Assembly (NCBI RefSeq): GCF_003610895.1
Contig: NZ_MCAS01000002.1
Location: 62,001-126,000 of the forward strand
Length of the DNA: 64,000 nt
From: Paraburkholderia fungorum
GTDB taxonomy: Bacteria > Pseudomonadota > Gammaproteobacteria > Burkholderiales > Burkholderiaceae
Direction: 5' to 3'
The first letter of the stretch is position 1. Every line of letters begins with the position of its first letter. Under the pieces are notes generated by a model. It ran no database searches. It saw only the letters and a program-made list of their open reading frames with translations, and was not told where the DNA came from. Below, one piece after another: positions 9,287-19,257 of the stretch. The translations under genes were made by a program, and so were the position numbers.

Positions 9287-10153
9287 ATGGCTGAATGTAT
9301 CGATGCACACCAGCATTTCTGGGATCTGTCACGTGGCGACTATAGCTGGCTGACGCCCGCGCTCATACCGCTTTATCGATCGTTCGGACCGGCAGACCTC
9401 GCGCCGCTGCGCGCTGCGGCGGGCGTCGTGCGCACGGTGGCCGTGCAGGCCGCGCCGGCCGTCGACGAGACGCGTTACCTGCTGGCGCTTGCGCAGCAGG
9501 ATGTGTCGATCGCGGGCGTGGTGGGCTGGGTACCGCTCCTCGCCGCCGACGCGCCAGAGACGCTCAATGAGCTCGCGCAAAACGCGCAATTCAAAGGCGT
9601 GAGGCCGATGCTGCAGGATATGCCCAACGACAACTGGATCACTAATCCGGCGCTTGCGCCCGCGATCGATGCGCTGATTGAGCGCGATCTCGCTTTCGAC
9701 GCGTTGATCCACACGCGGCACGCGGCAGCGCTCGCTGTGTTCGCCGCACGTTTTCCGCGTCTGAGGATCGTCGTCGACCATGGCGCGAAGCCGCCGATCA
9801 GCGCGGGGCGCGACGCGTGGCAGCAGTGGGCCGAAGCTATTGCCAGGCTCGCCGCGCTACCGAATCTGCACTGCAAGCTATCGGGACTCGCTGCGGGGGC
9901 CGGAGCCGATTGGACGCCGGAAATACTCGCGCCGTCCGTCGGACATCTGCTTCATTGTTTCGGCGCGTCGCGCGTTATGTGGGGCAGCGACTGGCCGGTC
10001 GTCAATCTCCAGGCCAATTATGGGAGCTGGCGCGCCGTTTCTATCGAACTCACGGCCTCTCTCGGTGCTGCCGCCCAGGACGCGATCTTCGGCGGCAACG
10101 CAGCGACCTTCTATCAATTGCGATCCACAGACGCCGCGTTTCAGGGCCAGTGA
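9287..10153 (+). CDS. Amidohydrolase-type sugar lactonase (L-fuconolactonase-like)
   Basis: 288 aa, COG3618 type. The metal/active-site pattern is visible: His8-x-His10 in DAHQHFWD, His165 in VVDHGAKPP, a CKLSG strand near 198, and Asp235 in GSDWPV. Members of this group hydrolyse L-fucono-1,5-lactone, L-rhamnonolactone, 4-sulfomuconolactone or 2-pyrone-4,6-dicarboxylate. The WDLSRGDYSWLTP N-terminus and the neighbouring SDR and FAH genes favour a deoxysugar lactone. It opens the GC-rich second half of the pathway after the scar at 8.95-9.29 kb. Confidence 0.8.
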   Translation: MAECIDAHQHFWDLSRGDYSWLTPALIPLYRSFGPADLAPLRAAAGVVRTVAVQAAPAVDETRYLLALAQQDVSIAGVVGWVPLLAADAPETLNELAQNAQFKGVRPMLQDMPNDNWITNPALAPAIDALIERDLAFDALIHTRHAAALAVFAARFPRLRIVVDHGAKPPISAGRDAWQQWAEAIARLAALPNLHCKLSGLAAGAGADWTPEILAPSVGHLLHCFGASRVMWGSDWPVVNLQANYGSWRAVSIELTASLGAAAQDAIFGGNAATFYQLRSTDAAFQGQ

Positions 10154-10162
10154 GTGTCGTAG

Positions 10163-10942
<780 letters not shown>

Positions 10943-11027
10943 ATTTTCGCGACGTGTGCGCACCGGAGCGACGCGATGCAGCCCGGATTCCTTACTTCGA
11001 ATGTTTAACTGAAAGAGGTTGCCTGTC

Positions 11028-11900
11028 ATGAAACTGCTTCGTTATGGCCCCGTGGGCGAGGAAAAGCCGGGACTGCTCGATGAAGAAGGGCGGATCCGCG
11101 ATCTGTCAGGGCTGATTCCTGATATATGTGGGGACACACTATGTGATGCGAGCGTCGCGAAACTGCGCGACATCGACCCGGCATCGTTGCCGCTCGTATC
11201 AGGCGAGCCGCGTATTGGCGCGTGCATCGGACGAATCGGCAAGTTCATCTGCATCGGGCTCAACTACGCTGATCACGCGGCCGAGTCAGGGCTTCCCGTG
11301 CCGGCTGAGCCTGTCGTGTTCGCGAAATGGACGAGCGCTGTGTGCGGGCCGAACGATGACGTCGAGATTCCGTGCGACTCGGTCAAGACCGATTGGGAGG
11401 TCGAGCTCGGCGTCGTAATCGGTTGCGCGTGCAAGAACGTCGATGAGGAGGATGCGCTCGACTACGTCGCCGGCTATTGTGTCGTCAACGACATATCTGA
11501 GCGCGAGTGGCAGATCGAGCGTGGTGGGCAGTGGGACAAAGGCAAGGGCTTCGATACGTTCGGTCCGATCGGCCCATGGCTCGTCACGCGCGACGAAGTG
11601 GTCGATCCGCAGAAGCTCGAATTGTGGCTTGAGGTCGACGGACACCGCTATCAGAGCGGCAGCACGAAGACGATGGTGTTTACGGTCGCACACCTGATCG
11701 CCTATCTGTCGCGCTGCATGAGCCTGCAGCCGGGCGACGTGATTTCGACTGGCACTCCGCCGGGCGTCGGCATGGGGGTCAAGCCCTCGCCGGTCTACCT
11801 TAAGCCGGGGCAGACGATGTGCCTTGGCATCGTGGGACTAGGTGAACAGCGCCAGCGAACACGCGCTGCCGAGCGTGGTTTTGTTTGGGAAAGCAGGTAA
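11028..11900 (+). CDS. FAH-family 2,4-diketo-3-deoxy-L-fuconate hydrolase-like
   Basis: 290 aa from the ATG preceded by GAAAGAGG. The fumarylacetoacetate-hydrolase fold is indicated by CIGLNYADHAAE (His83), metal ligands Glu124 and Glu126 in DWEVELGVVIG, Asp155 in VVNDISERE, KGFDTFGPIGPW, and GTPPGVGMGVKP with the closing GLGEQRQ. In the diketo-hydrolase branch this cleaves 2,4-diketo-3-deoxy-L-fuconate to pyruvate and L-lactate. It is the last gene of the oxidation pathway on the + strand. The C-terminus carries about ten extra residues after GLGEQRQ. Confidence 0.8.
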   Translation: MKLLRYGPVGEEKPGLLDEEGRIRDLSGLIPDICGDTLCDASVAKLRDIDPASLPLVSGEPRIGACIGRIGKFICIGLNYADHAAESGLPVPAEPVVFAKWTSAVCGPNDDVEIPCDSVKTDWEVELGVVIGCACKNVDEEDALDYVAGYCVVNDISEREWQIERGGQWDKGKGFDTFGPIGPWLVTRDEVVDPQKLELWLEVDGHRYQSGSTKTMVFTVAHLIAYLSRCMSLQPGDVISTGTPPGVGMGVKPSPVYLKPGQTMCLGIVGLGEQRQRTRAAERGFVWESR

Positions 11901-11955
11901 ATCTCTGGTGCTGAACTGCACAAATTGATCTCACCTACCTTGCAAAGGAACTCTC

Positions 11956-12114
11956 ATGGCGCTTCATACGCTTGCAGGGAGAGTTGCCGTCAATGAGCAG
12001 CCTTCAGCACCCACAGCGATCACTTCAAGGTCTATGAGCAAATGTCGGCTCCTGCCGAACTTCAGCCGTCTGGACTACCAATCAATGCGATGCTTTTCAT
12101 CGGTTTCACGATGA
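11956..12114 (+). pseudogene. Short ORF cut by the integrase region
   Basis: A 52-codon ORF starts MALHTLAGRVAV with an AAGGA placed six bases before the ATG, 55 bases after the hydrolase stop. After about twelve codons the sequence loses any family look, and the reading frame runs into the 3' end of the minus-strand integrase. It may be the surviving start of another catabolic gene replaced by the insertion. I cannot name the family. Confidence 0.25.
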
Positions 12115-13252
12115 CGACGATCGTCGTCCACGTGAAGGTACTGACTGGTGGTCGTGAGCGACGCATGTCCGAAGTTGTCGCGCACCAGTCGCAGATCAAC
12201 CTGCTGATCTGCCAGGTGCGACCCCGCACTGTGCCGCAACCAGTGCGCTGACGCCTTTTCCAATCGATCGGCTCGCGGCACATGTGTGTCGCCGCGCGCG
12301 CGGAGCGCGTCCGCTGCACCGCTGAAAACCTGCTTGACGATGCGATGCAACCCGGCACGCGTCAACGGCTTGAGCGATTGCCCGATCGGCAGCACCAGGG
12401 GGTGTCTTCGCCCTGCAATGGAATCGCAGGCACCCCCCGTTCGCGACGGTATGCACCGAGCTCCGCCATCATTTCCTTGGTGGCCGGCACCAGCCGTTCC
12501 TTGTTGCCTTTGCCCAGCACTTCCAGCCACCAGAGATCTTCGCCGTTTGCATCGCGTCGATGGAAAAATCTCCCCATCGTGTTTTCGCCTACTTCCGTAA
12601 TGCGCAGGCCGCCCAGATAGAGCAGGGTGAACAGCCAGCGCACGCGCGCGTAATGTTCGCGCTCGCGGTCCGTTTCTTTCGGCATCGCCTGAATCCACGT
12701 TTTGACCTCGATCCACAGTTCAGGCGACAGGTAGCGGGTGATCCGCGGCTTCGCGCGCCGCGCGCGCTGACGCGCCAGCGATAACGGATTGCCGGCCAGA
12801 TACCCCGCCTGCACCAGCCACGCGAACATCACGTTGAGAATCACCATCGCCTGGCGCTGGCTGGACGCGGAGAGCGCACCATAAAACGGCCGCCAGCGCG
12901 TGTCGTTGCGCGGATGTTTGCGACCGCCACTGGAGCACCATCGCATGGCCGGTTGTGGATCGGCGAGAAAGTGCTGATAGAGGAGAAGATCTTCGTGAGT
13001 CAACGATGAAAGCGGCTTGCCCATCTGGAGGACGGACCAAAGCAGCAGGCGTTCGGCTTCCTTGCGGTAGTTGTCGAAAGTGGTTTTCGTATCGACAAAG
13101 CGGGCGAGCCACGCACGGATCGCGTCGAGATCGTTGCCGGCCGCGATCTGGGCGATGCCGCTTCGCGCGCGATTCCTGCCCGCGCTGCCGTCCAGTTCAG
13201 GCGGGATCGTCAGGCTTTCGATGGGCTGCGGAGGCAGCAGCAGGGCGGTCAT
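12075..13252 (-). pseudogene. Frameshifted tyrosine recombinase (integrase)
   Basis: About 390 codons in two frames. The 5' part (13252 to about 12400) holds an N-terminal core-binding domain (RAWLARFVDTKTTFDNYRKEAERLL) and the catalytic Arg in GGLRITEV plus a GKGNKER lysine hairpin. The 3' part, one frame over, holds HWLRHSAGS, VRDNFGHAS and the nucleophile in TSQYLHV. The switch sits at a C run on the coding strand (12398-12402, five G on +). With six C the frame reads EDTPLVLPIGQ and joins both halves. It is either a recent single-base deletion or a read error. It is divergent from the KfrA-like gene. Confidence 0.85.
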
Positions 13253-13316
13253 GGGGTGGTTTGAAGCTGATAGGGGTGTCGTGCGTTTGCCGTAGTTGGT
13301 GACACGGATAATATCG

Positions 13317-13336
13317 ACATTATAGTCATAATGTCA
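13317..13336. promoter_or_regulatory. Palindromic operator between integrase and KfrA-like gene
   Basis: GACATTAT-AGTC-ATAATGTC is a perfect 8-bp inverted repeat in an AT-rich 160-base divergent intergenic region. KfrA proteins are known to bind palindromic sites in their own promoters, so autoregulation by the downstream gene is a reasonable inference. Confidence 0.5.
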
Positions 13337-13411
13337 AAATATATCCCTGCATGGATTTAGTATTCAACGGTTTACGTTATATTATTTACTAAATTCACTG
13401 AAACCACTCCC

Positions 13412-14437
13412 ATGTCCGACGTCCTGCCCGACGAAGCCCGCCTCGCCGCCGAAATCGACCGCCTGAAGGCCACATTCCCCAAAACCCGCGAGCTGTATCG
13501 CGAGGTCTGCGCGCTGCTGTTCTTCCGCTTTGGCATTACGCCGACCGCGAACCGGCTGTACCAGCTGGTGAAGCGCGGCAGCATGAGTACGCCGACTCAG
13601 GTGCTCAGTGAGTTCTGGGTTGAGTTGCGCGAGAAGAGCAGGGCACGGATCGAGCATCCCGATCTGCCGGCCGAGTTGCAGGCGGCTGCCGGGGAACTGG
13701 TCGCGACGCTGTGGACGAGGTCCACCACGGCAGCCCAGGCAGCGCTCGAGGCGCTGCGGACAGATGCCGAGGCGGAGAAAGCCAGCGCGCGCAACGAGGT
13801 GGCATCGCTGCAGGCCGAACTCGCGCGGACCGAAACGGCACTTGAGCAGCGCACCGGCGCGTTGCTGGCGGCACAGGTGCGCATCCAAGAGCTTGAGCAG
13901 GCGCAGGCCGCGGGGGAGGCGACGCGTCAGGCGCTCGAGACAGAAATCGTGCGGCAGCAGGATGAGATCGGTGCGAGTGACCGGGCACTGGTGCAGGCGA
14001 GGGCGGATTTTTCAGGTGAGCTTGAGAAGTTGCGCGGTAGCGCCGAGCTCGCGGAAGAGCGTTTGCGGGCGGCCGAGAAGCGGGCGCTGCTTGAGATCGA
14101 GCGGGAGCGGGGCGTGAGCGCACGGTGCCAGAAGGAGCTTGAGGCGGCCGCGCGCAGGGCGGAACAGGGTGACACCCGGCACCGGGAGGAAATCCAGGCG
14201 CTGCAGGTTCAGCTTGGCGACGCTCGTCATCGCGCAGGCGTCGTGGAGGGGAACCTGGAAGCGCTTCGCGGTTCGAATGCGGCATACGTCAAGGATCTCG
14301 ACACACTGAGATTGCAACTCGCGACTACCGTCGCGAACCAGGCGGCGACGCGGAAGCGCCCGCTACCCTCCGTCGAGACCAGCAAGCCTCGCCGCGCTGC
14401 ACCTAAGGTCGCGACAAGGAAGCGATCGCCATCCTGA
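13412..14437 (+). CDS. KfrA-like DNA-binding coiled-coil protein
   Basis: 341 aa. Residues 1 to about 105 look like the KfrA N-terminal DNA-binding domain (ELYREVCALLFFRFGITPTANRLYQLVKRGSMSTPTQVLSEFW). Residues from about 105 to 310 are an almost continuous Glu/Ala/Arg-rich coiled coil, and the tail is basic (KPRRAAPKVATRKRSPS). Plasmid KfrA is a transcriptional autoregulator and partition accessory protein. Chromosomal copies beside an integrase are common in Burkholderiaceae. The role here is unknown; regulation of the divergent recombinase or an island-maintenance function are options. Confidence 0.8.
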   Translation: MSDVLPDEARLAAEIDRLKATFPKTRELYREVCALLFFRFGITPTANRLYQLVKRGSMSTPTQVLSEFWVELREKSRARIEHPDLPAELQAAAGELVATLWTRSTTAAQAALEALRTDAEAEKASARNEVASLQAELARTETALEQRTGALLAAQVRIQELEQAQAAGEATRQALETEIVRQQDEIGASDRALVQARADFSGELEKLRGSAELAEERLRAAEKRALLEIERERGVSARCQKELEAAARRAEQGDTRHREEIQALQVQLGDARHRAGVVEGNLEALRGSNAAYVKDLDTLRLQLATTVANQAATRKRPLPSVETSKPRRAAPKVATRKRSPS

Positions 14438-14793
14438 CTTCGGTGTCGGCCCCGTTACGTCGCTGGACCGATGCCATGCGGCGCTCGCCGCTGTGCCGCC
14501 AGGTTTTCTAAGGAAAATGTAAACCTCTGTCACTGTTACGCAACGCGTGTGGCTACGAAAACTAGTGAGCTCACCCTTGTCCGCGATGAGAAGGTGAACT
14601 TCTCGGGTCGGCCACTTTCGGTCAAGCGTGCGGCCGCCTACGGCCATGAAGAGACGATCGAGCTTTTCGTGAGGCCGTCTGAAATAGCACACATCTCGGT
14701 CATCCAGGAGCAATGCGATCAGACGACGTCCGCGCAGGGTATTATTTGCAAATTCTGTGTTGTTGACGTCAATCTGCAAATCCAAGTGCGCCG
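14438..14793. other. No recognisable gene
   Basis: Open frames exist on both strands (14471-14797 plus, 14363-14806 minus) but neither has a known family signature or a good ribosome binding site, and they overlap each other. I see no repeat or terminator. It may hold the promoter of the nuclease-like gene that follows. Confidence 0.5.
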
Positions 14794-16182
14794 ATGAGCA
14801 AACCAACTCAAGCGAAGAGACCTATCCGCAAACGGCTGACCAACGCACAGAAGGTGGAGAGGAGGGAATTCGCTGAGCGCGAGGTTCGCACGCGCGAAGT
14901 GCTTACAGCAAAGGTCAGGCGTGCCGCAGACCTGCGATCGAAAGATCGAGCATTTCATGGGCTTGAACGCGAGTTCAGCTATTTTCAGGACGATCTGCTC
15001 AAGGCGTTCGACCGTACGAAAAACCCTAAGCATCCTCGCGACGTTGGGACAGCGCGTGAACAGGTCTTACGCAGATACTTGGTCGATACCGGATTGATTC
15101 CGAACCGCTATGCGGTTACCTCAACGAGCCATCGGGTGGCATCCACATCAGGGCACATTAGCCGAGAGCTGGACCTCCTCTTTTACGATTCGAGTGAGGC
15201 GATCACCTTGATGCAGGTCGAGAAGGCGTATAGCGTATTGCCGGTCGAATGTACGTATGGCGTGATTCAGGTCAAATCGAGAGTTTCACGAAACGATATT
15301 CGAGAAGGGCTGCTGAATATCGCAAGCTACAAAAAGCTCAGTCGAACGAAATCGCAGGGCTTCAACATCATTTCAGGTGACCCAAAAAGCGAATTTGGTT
15401 TTGGCATTCTATTCGCTTACGATACCGACCTAGACTGGCACGACCTCGTTGACGAGTTGAAAGTGTTCACGGAAACAAATCCGCGGCACACTTGGCCCAA
15501 TGCGGTATTCGTTTTATCAAAGGGATTTCTGTTGTGCGGTGACGAAACCCAAGCTGCATACACTAACGGCCAAATTGCGGCGATCAACAATCCTGAGATA
15601 CACGGCCGTCCAGATCGGGACAATTCCTGCTTTTTCAGCCTTTACACTATTCTGATCGATTTGCTTCGGAATACGGCAACGCAGCCGATCGTTGTCAATT
15701 CTTACTACAGGCTTCCGTTGGTCGCCGGCGAGCATTCGTACAAATATTCTTTTGGCTTTTTTGCGGAGATTGGCGCGTGCGATAAACACGGGGATTACCC
15801 GCGAAAGCTAACCGAGTCAAAACTCATCGAAGTCATTGAATGGTGCAAGACAGCGACGCCAATAAATTGGGTTCGAGCTACGGAACTCGCCTACGGCCAG
15901 CCTGGCGACAATTGGGAGGCTTACGAGCGCCAGAATGCCGAAGTTCGAATCTATAACCCGAAAAATATCGCTCTCCCTGATCTGCTAGTGTTGGATACGC
16001 CCATGATGGCGGATGGCAAGGAAGTCACCGTCAAGTCGAATGCTTTTGACTCAATCGAGGTCGCCGGGATGATTATCTGGATACCGTATATCTACGAAAT
16101 CGAACAGGAAATTATAAACTTCTGTCCGAAGTGCGAGAAGATCGTCCTGAAGACAGCAGAAAACGACGATGCGGGTGACTAG
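14794..16182 (+). CDS. DUF6602-like PD-(D/E)XK nuclease candidate
   Basis: 462 aa, lower GC than neighbours. After a basic N-terminal segment (1-55) there is a nuclease-like core: Gly85 and Glu89 in GTAREQVLRRYL, Asp127 in RELDLLFYD, and Gln159-Val-Lys161 in YGVIQVKSRVS. This is the E...D...(E/Q)xK order of the restriction-endonuclease-like fold. The following DIREGLLNIASYKKL and GILFAYDTDLDW segments resemble DUF6602 proteins. A C-terminal CPKC pair (NFCPKCEKI) may bind metal. Such proteins are found in accessory and defence islands. No methylase or helicase partner is adjacent. Nuclease activity is inferred from the motif only. Confidence 0.55.
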   Translation: MSKPTQAKRPIRKRLTNAQKVERREFAEREVRTREVLTAKVRRAADLRSKDRAFHGLEREFSYFQDDLLKAFDRTKNPKHPRDVGTAREQVLRRYLVDTGLIPNRYAVTSTSHRVASTSGHISRELDLLFYDSSEAITLMQVEKAYSVLPVECTYGVIQVKSRVSRNDIREGLLNIASYKKLSRTKSQGFNIISGDPKSEFGFGILFAYDTDLDWHDLVDELKVFTETNPRHTWPNAVFVLSKGFLLCGDETQAAYTNGQIAAINNPEIHGRPDRDNSCFFSLYTILIDLLRNTATQPIVVNSYYRLPLVAGEHSYKYSFGFFAEIGACDKHGDYPRKLTESKLIEVIEWCKTATPINWVRATELAYGQPGDNWEAYERQNAEVRIYNPKNIALPDLLVLDTPMMADGKEVTVKSNAFDSIEVAGMIIWIPYIYEIEQEIINFCPKCEKIVLKTAENDDAGD

Positions 16183-16475
16183 CTCCGCCATTCCTCGCCG
16201 AATCAGTTTAGGCTCCTGCCTCAAGCGGTTCCGCTGTCTCTCGCTCTCATCGCCAATGTCGACCGCCCGCGTGGCGGAGCGATAAGTATCCCACCCTGAA
16301 AGACCGTTCAGTGTCAGGAAGCAGACACATGACGCGAAGCGATGAAAGACCGCAACGGGTCGATCAGAGCCGGTCGTGATCGAGCTCAGTTCGGCCAGGA
16401 CCCGTCAATCGACTGCGGTCCCAAGATCGTCGACAATGCGGCTTGAGAGAGCGTAGAGATCGGAGATATGAGCCT

Positions 16476-16730
16476 ATGAACAAGACTCGGGAATTCTTGC
16501 TACCGTTCGGAATCGATCTCAGGGTCGATGGCGGAATCGCAAGCATCGAATCCGGCTTGCCTAAAGCGCTCCCTGGCTTCAGCGATCCCGTCGAAAACGG
16601 ACGCATCGTCGGGGTTGTTGAAGGCGTCGAGCAACTGTTGCTATCGCTAGCGCGTGTCGGTATCGATTTGTCCAATCCGCAGTTCGCACAGGCAATCAAC
16701 GACTGCGTAGCCAACCTTCAGTCAGGCTGA
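16476..16730 (+). CDS. Small hypothetical protein
   Basis: 84 aa from an ATG preceded by CGGAGA at about ten bases. The sequence (KTREFLLPFGIDLRV, VEGVEQLLLSLARVGIDL) has balanced charge, no signal peptide and no membrane segment. The start site and amino-acid composition look like a real gene, but I do not recognise a family. Confidence 0.5.
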   Translation: MNKTREFLLPFGIDLRVDGGIASIESGLPKALPGFSDPVENGRIVGVVEGVEQLLLSLARVGIDLSNPQFAQAINDCVANLQSG

Positions 16731-17154
16731 CCTGCGAATTTCCGCATGCGGCCACTACCTGCCATTCGGATATCAGAGAAACCTGCCGTTCGAACGGCCG
16801 CATCGCATCCGAAACCTGACGAGAGAGCCGGCGATTTTCAGCCTCCCTATGACGACCGGGTGAAAATATGGCTAAGAGTTGTCAGGAATGAACTCGCCGC
16901 TCGAAATCCAGCAGACGAGATTTTGTCTCGATGCGTTGCTGTTCCATCGTGGACGACCTAGCCACCGGTGTGGTGGCCAACCGACACCAAGCTCGATATC
17001 GTCGATTGACTTGGCACAAGCGGACACTCGATATGAGTTCGGGAATGGCTCTTCCTGGCCCAGACCTCGCCAAAACGCCAAAGGAGCCGCAATCTGAAGC
17101 TGTCCGCTAAACTGAACGCATCTTCACTGCCCCGATGGGTCTGGAGGGCCTGAC
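16731..17154. other. No recognisable gene
   Basis: Several short overlapping frames on both strands, none with a family signature. A GGAGG just before 17155 serves the next gene. No structured repeat was seen. Confidence 0.5.
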
Positions 17155-17367
17155 ATGCCAACCGAACTTGAACAGGCTGAGCGTCTAGCGCGTATCGTTG
17201 CCCTGGCTCAATATGTGTGGGAGTCGGAGACCGATGCACGGCAATTCTTGAATGCTTCGCACCCGCTGCTGGACGGTCGAACACCGCTTGACGCGTCGAC
17301 GACTGAACACGGAGTCCGGCGCGTCGAAGATTTAATGTGGCGGGTATTTTACGGAATTCCTGTGTAG
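17155..17367 (+). CDS. DUF2384 (MbcA/ParS/Xre antitoxin toxin-binding domain) protein
   Basis: 70 aa, starting after a well placed GGAGG. The body (ARQFLNASHPLLDGRTPLDASTTEHGVRRVEDLMWRVFYGIPV) is the toxin-binding domain that closes Xre/MbcA/ParS-type antitoxins. The N-terminal DNA-binding domain is absent, so this is a minimal form. Partners in this family are RES-domain toxins. No RES gene is adjacent; the next gene is unrelated. It may be an orphan antitoxin or a remnant, as is common for free-standing copies in Burkholderiaceae. Confidence 0.75.
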   Translation: MPTELEQAERLARIVALAQYVWESETDARQFLNASHPLLDGRTPLDASTTEHGVRRVEDLMWRVFYGIPV

Positions 17368-17413
17368 CTGGCTCCGCTACACTAACCGCTGTACTCGACC
17401 CACAGGCCACACC

Positions 17414-17731
17414 ATGAGCACCAAAGCGACCCTTGCGCATCATCATTCGGACCATGCCGGTGAACCCTCCTGGCATTTCTACGAAGAAGTGTTCGAAGCG
17501 GGCGTTGTCTATCTCGAACTGCGCGGTGTCAGCGTGGAACTGCAAACGCGCGAACAAGGTGGTGCTGACGTGATTGTGCGCCTGCCAATCGAAATGGCGA
17601 AGCAGCTCGGGTTGCACACTAACGTCTCGCCCGAGCGCTGGGAGTCAGTCTGCGACAACGACAAGACAGTGCCACTTGATCAAATGCGCGGCTCGGCCCA
17701 TCGTCATGACGATCTGACTGATCCCGTTTGA
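17414..17731 (+). CDS. Conserved-looking hypothetical protein
   Basis: 105 aa. Features: His-rich start (HHHSDHAG), SWHFYEEVFEAGVVYLELRGVSVELQTR, then IVRLPIEMAKQLGL and a C-terminal acidic/His tail. It is soluble, with no signal peptide. Similar small proteins seem widespread in Burkholderia genomes, but no function is known to me. It lies 46 bases after the DUF2384 gene and could be co-transcribed. The C-terminal 25 residues are of low sequence quality. Confidence 0.55.
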   Translation: MSTKATLAHHHSDHAGEPSWHFYEEVFEAGVVYLELRGVSVELQTREQGGADVIVRLPIEMAKQLGLHTNVSPERWESVCDNDKTVPLDQMRGSAHRHDDLTDPV

Positions 17732-18036
17732 CCATGCCACGGTCGAATGCAAGCTGAACCGCACCTAGCCAACCCTGTAGCTGTCTTGCTTGAGTCGCCC
17801 AGCTGCTGGGAACAAAATTCTGCAAAAAGTGGGAACAATATGGTGCAAACCAACGATACCTGGAATTCTGCTGGAAGTTAGCTACATAATTTTACATAAT
17901 ATAAATTATCAACAATAAACCCATTAATCAATAGACAATCCACACCAACCATCCGCAAAATCGACCGTCCGATCAACGCCACCAATAGGCATAGTCAGGT
18001 CTTTGTCCTCGCAACAAGTCCGCCCCAAAAGCCACC
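17732..18036. other. AT-rich intergenic region
   Basis: No gene. The stretch 17875-17945 is strongly AT-rich (ACATAATTTTACATAATATA) and likely contains the promoter of the MFS gene at 18037. Just before it, two short TTCTGCAAAAAGT/GTTCCCA-like elements on the minus strand look a little like insertion-sequence ends, but no transposase is present. Confidence 0.4.
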
Positions 18037-19257
18037 ATGGAACAACAGAATTCCTACCGTGCTCTTCTAAAGATCCCGAGCCTGTCCTCGCTCATTCTCG
18101 CCGCGACTCTGTCCCGCCTGGCCGGGCGCATGTTCACCCTCACATTAGTGCTGTTCGTGCTGACGCGATTTTCGTCACCGGCATTGGCCGGATGGCTGAC
18201 GTTCGCCGCGATTGTCCCTGGTCTGGTGATCAGCCCGATCGCTGGTGCGCTGCTAGACCGCATCGGGCCGACCACGGCGCTCAGGATCGACCTGATCGCC
18301 AGCGCGATCTACATCGGCGCGATCGGCATCGCCAGTTGGGCTGGCTGGGCCAGCACGCCGGTTCTGTTCACGCTGGTCACGCTGTTTTCGCTTACTGGCC
18401 CCCTGGGCGCGGCGGGTACGCGAACCTTGCTGCCGCGCCTCGTGCCGGCCCATGCGCTCGACCGGGCCAACGCGCTGGACACCGCGGTCTACGCCGTGGT
18501 CGATGTGGTGGGACCCGGTCTGGCCGGGTTGATCGTTGCCTCGCTCGGACCTGAATCCGCACTGTCCGTTATCGCGGTGGCCTACGCGGGCGCGGCGATC
18601 TGTCTGTCCTACGTCGAGAGCCTGCCTGGACTCGCGTCCACCCAGACATCCCTCGCGCGCCAGACCATCGAGGGCATCCAGATGGTCGCGCGTCAACCAA
18701 CGCTGCGCGGGCTCGCTATTTCCTACTCTTTGTACCAGGCCACCTGGGGCGTTCTCGTTGTGGTGGTTCCGGTATTTGTGGCAAACCATTACGCCACGAC
18801 GGTGGGCAGTTCAGTAACCGGCTTGCTATGGGCCGCGATGGGTATTGCCGGTGGCCTGGGCGCGCTTCTCGCGGGCCATCTGCGGACAACGGGCCGTGAA
18901 CGCCTCGTCATGGCCGCCGGGATGATCGTCACCGCTTTGGCCGCATGGCCGGTTGCCGCGGAGTTCGGATTTGGCGGCCTGGCTATCGGGCTGATGCTCG
19001 CCGGAGTGGCGTCCGGCCCAATCGACGTCGCCCTGCTGACCTTGCGTCAGCGACGCACCGATCCGCGCCAGCTCGGCCGCGTGCTATCCATCTCGATGAG
19101 CTTGAATCTGGCCGGCTTTCCAGTGGGATCGGCCATTGCGGGGATGTTGATCACAACGTCCCTGTCGGCGGCGTTCGTGATGGCCGGCATCGCTTCAATC
19201 ATTGCCGCCATCGCGACCGTGTCCATACCCCGTGACCTTGAGCGAACGGTCTTCTAG
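18037..19257 (+). CDS. MFS efflux transporter
   Basis: 406 aa with 11-12 hydrophobic segments, of the enterobactin-exporter/macrolide-efflux-like MFS branch: ATLSRLAGRMFTLTLVLFVL first helix, the GALLDRIGPTTALRIDL loop motif, and a PLGAAGTRTLLPRLVPAHALDRANALD stretch typical of these exporters. Probably drug or metabolite export from the cytoplasm. No neighbouring biosynthetic gene indicates the substrate. No clear Shine-Dalgarno sequence precedes the ATG. Confidence 0.75.
   Translation: MEQQNSYRALLKIPSLSSLILAATLSRLAGRMFTLTLVLFVLTRFSSPALAGWLTFAAIVPGLVISPIAGALLDRIGPTTALRIDLIASAIYIGAIGIASWAGWASTPVLFTLVTLFSLTGPLGAAGTRTLLPRLVPAHALDRANALDTAVYAVVDVVGPGLAGLIVASLGPESALSVIAVAYAGAAICLSYVESLPGLASTQTSLARQTIEGIQMVARQPTLRGLAISYSLYQATWGVLVVVVPVFVANHYATTVGSSVTGLLWAAMGIAGGLGALLAGHLRTTGRERLVMAAGMIVTALAAWPVAAEFGFGGLAIGLMLAGVASGPIDVALLTLRQRRTDPRQLGRVLSISMSLNLAGFPVGSAIAGMLITTSLSAAFVMAGIASIIAAIATVSIPRDLERTVF

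Noticed and set aside
12075..13252. Prophage integrated at a tRNA
   Set aside because: I found no tRNA sequence and no phage structural genes near the recombinase.
17800..17880. Possible insertion-sequence end with repeated GTTCCCA / TTCTGCAAAA elements
   Set aside because: Only short repeats, no transposase and no second end; too weak to call.
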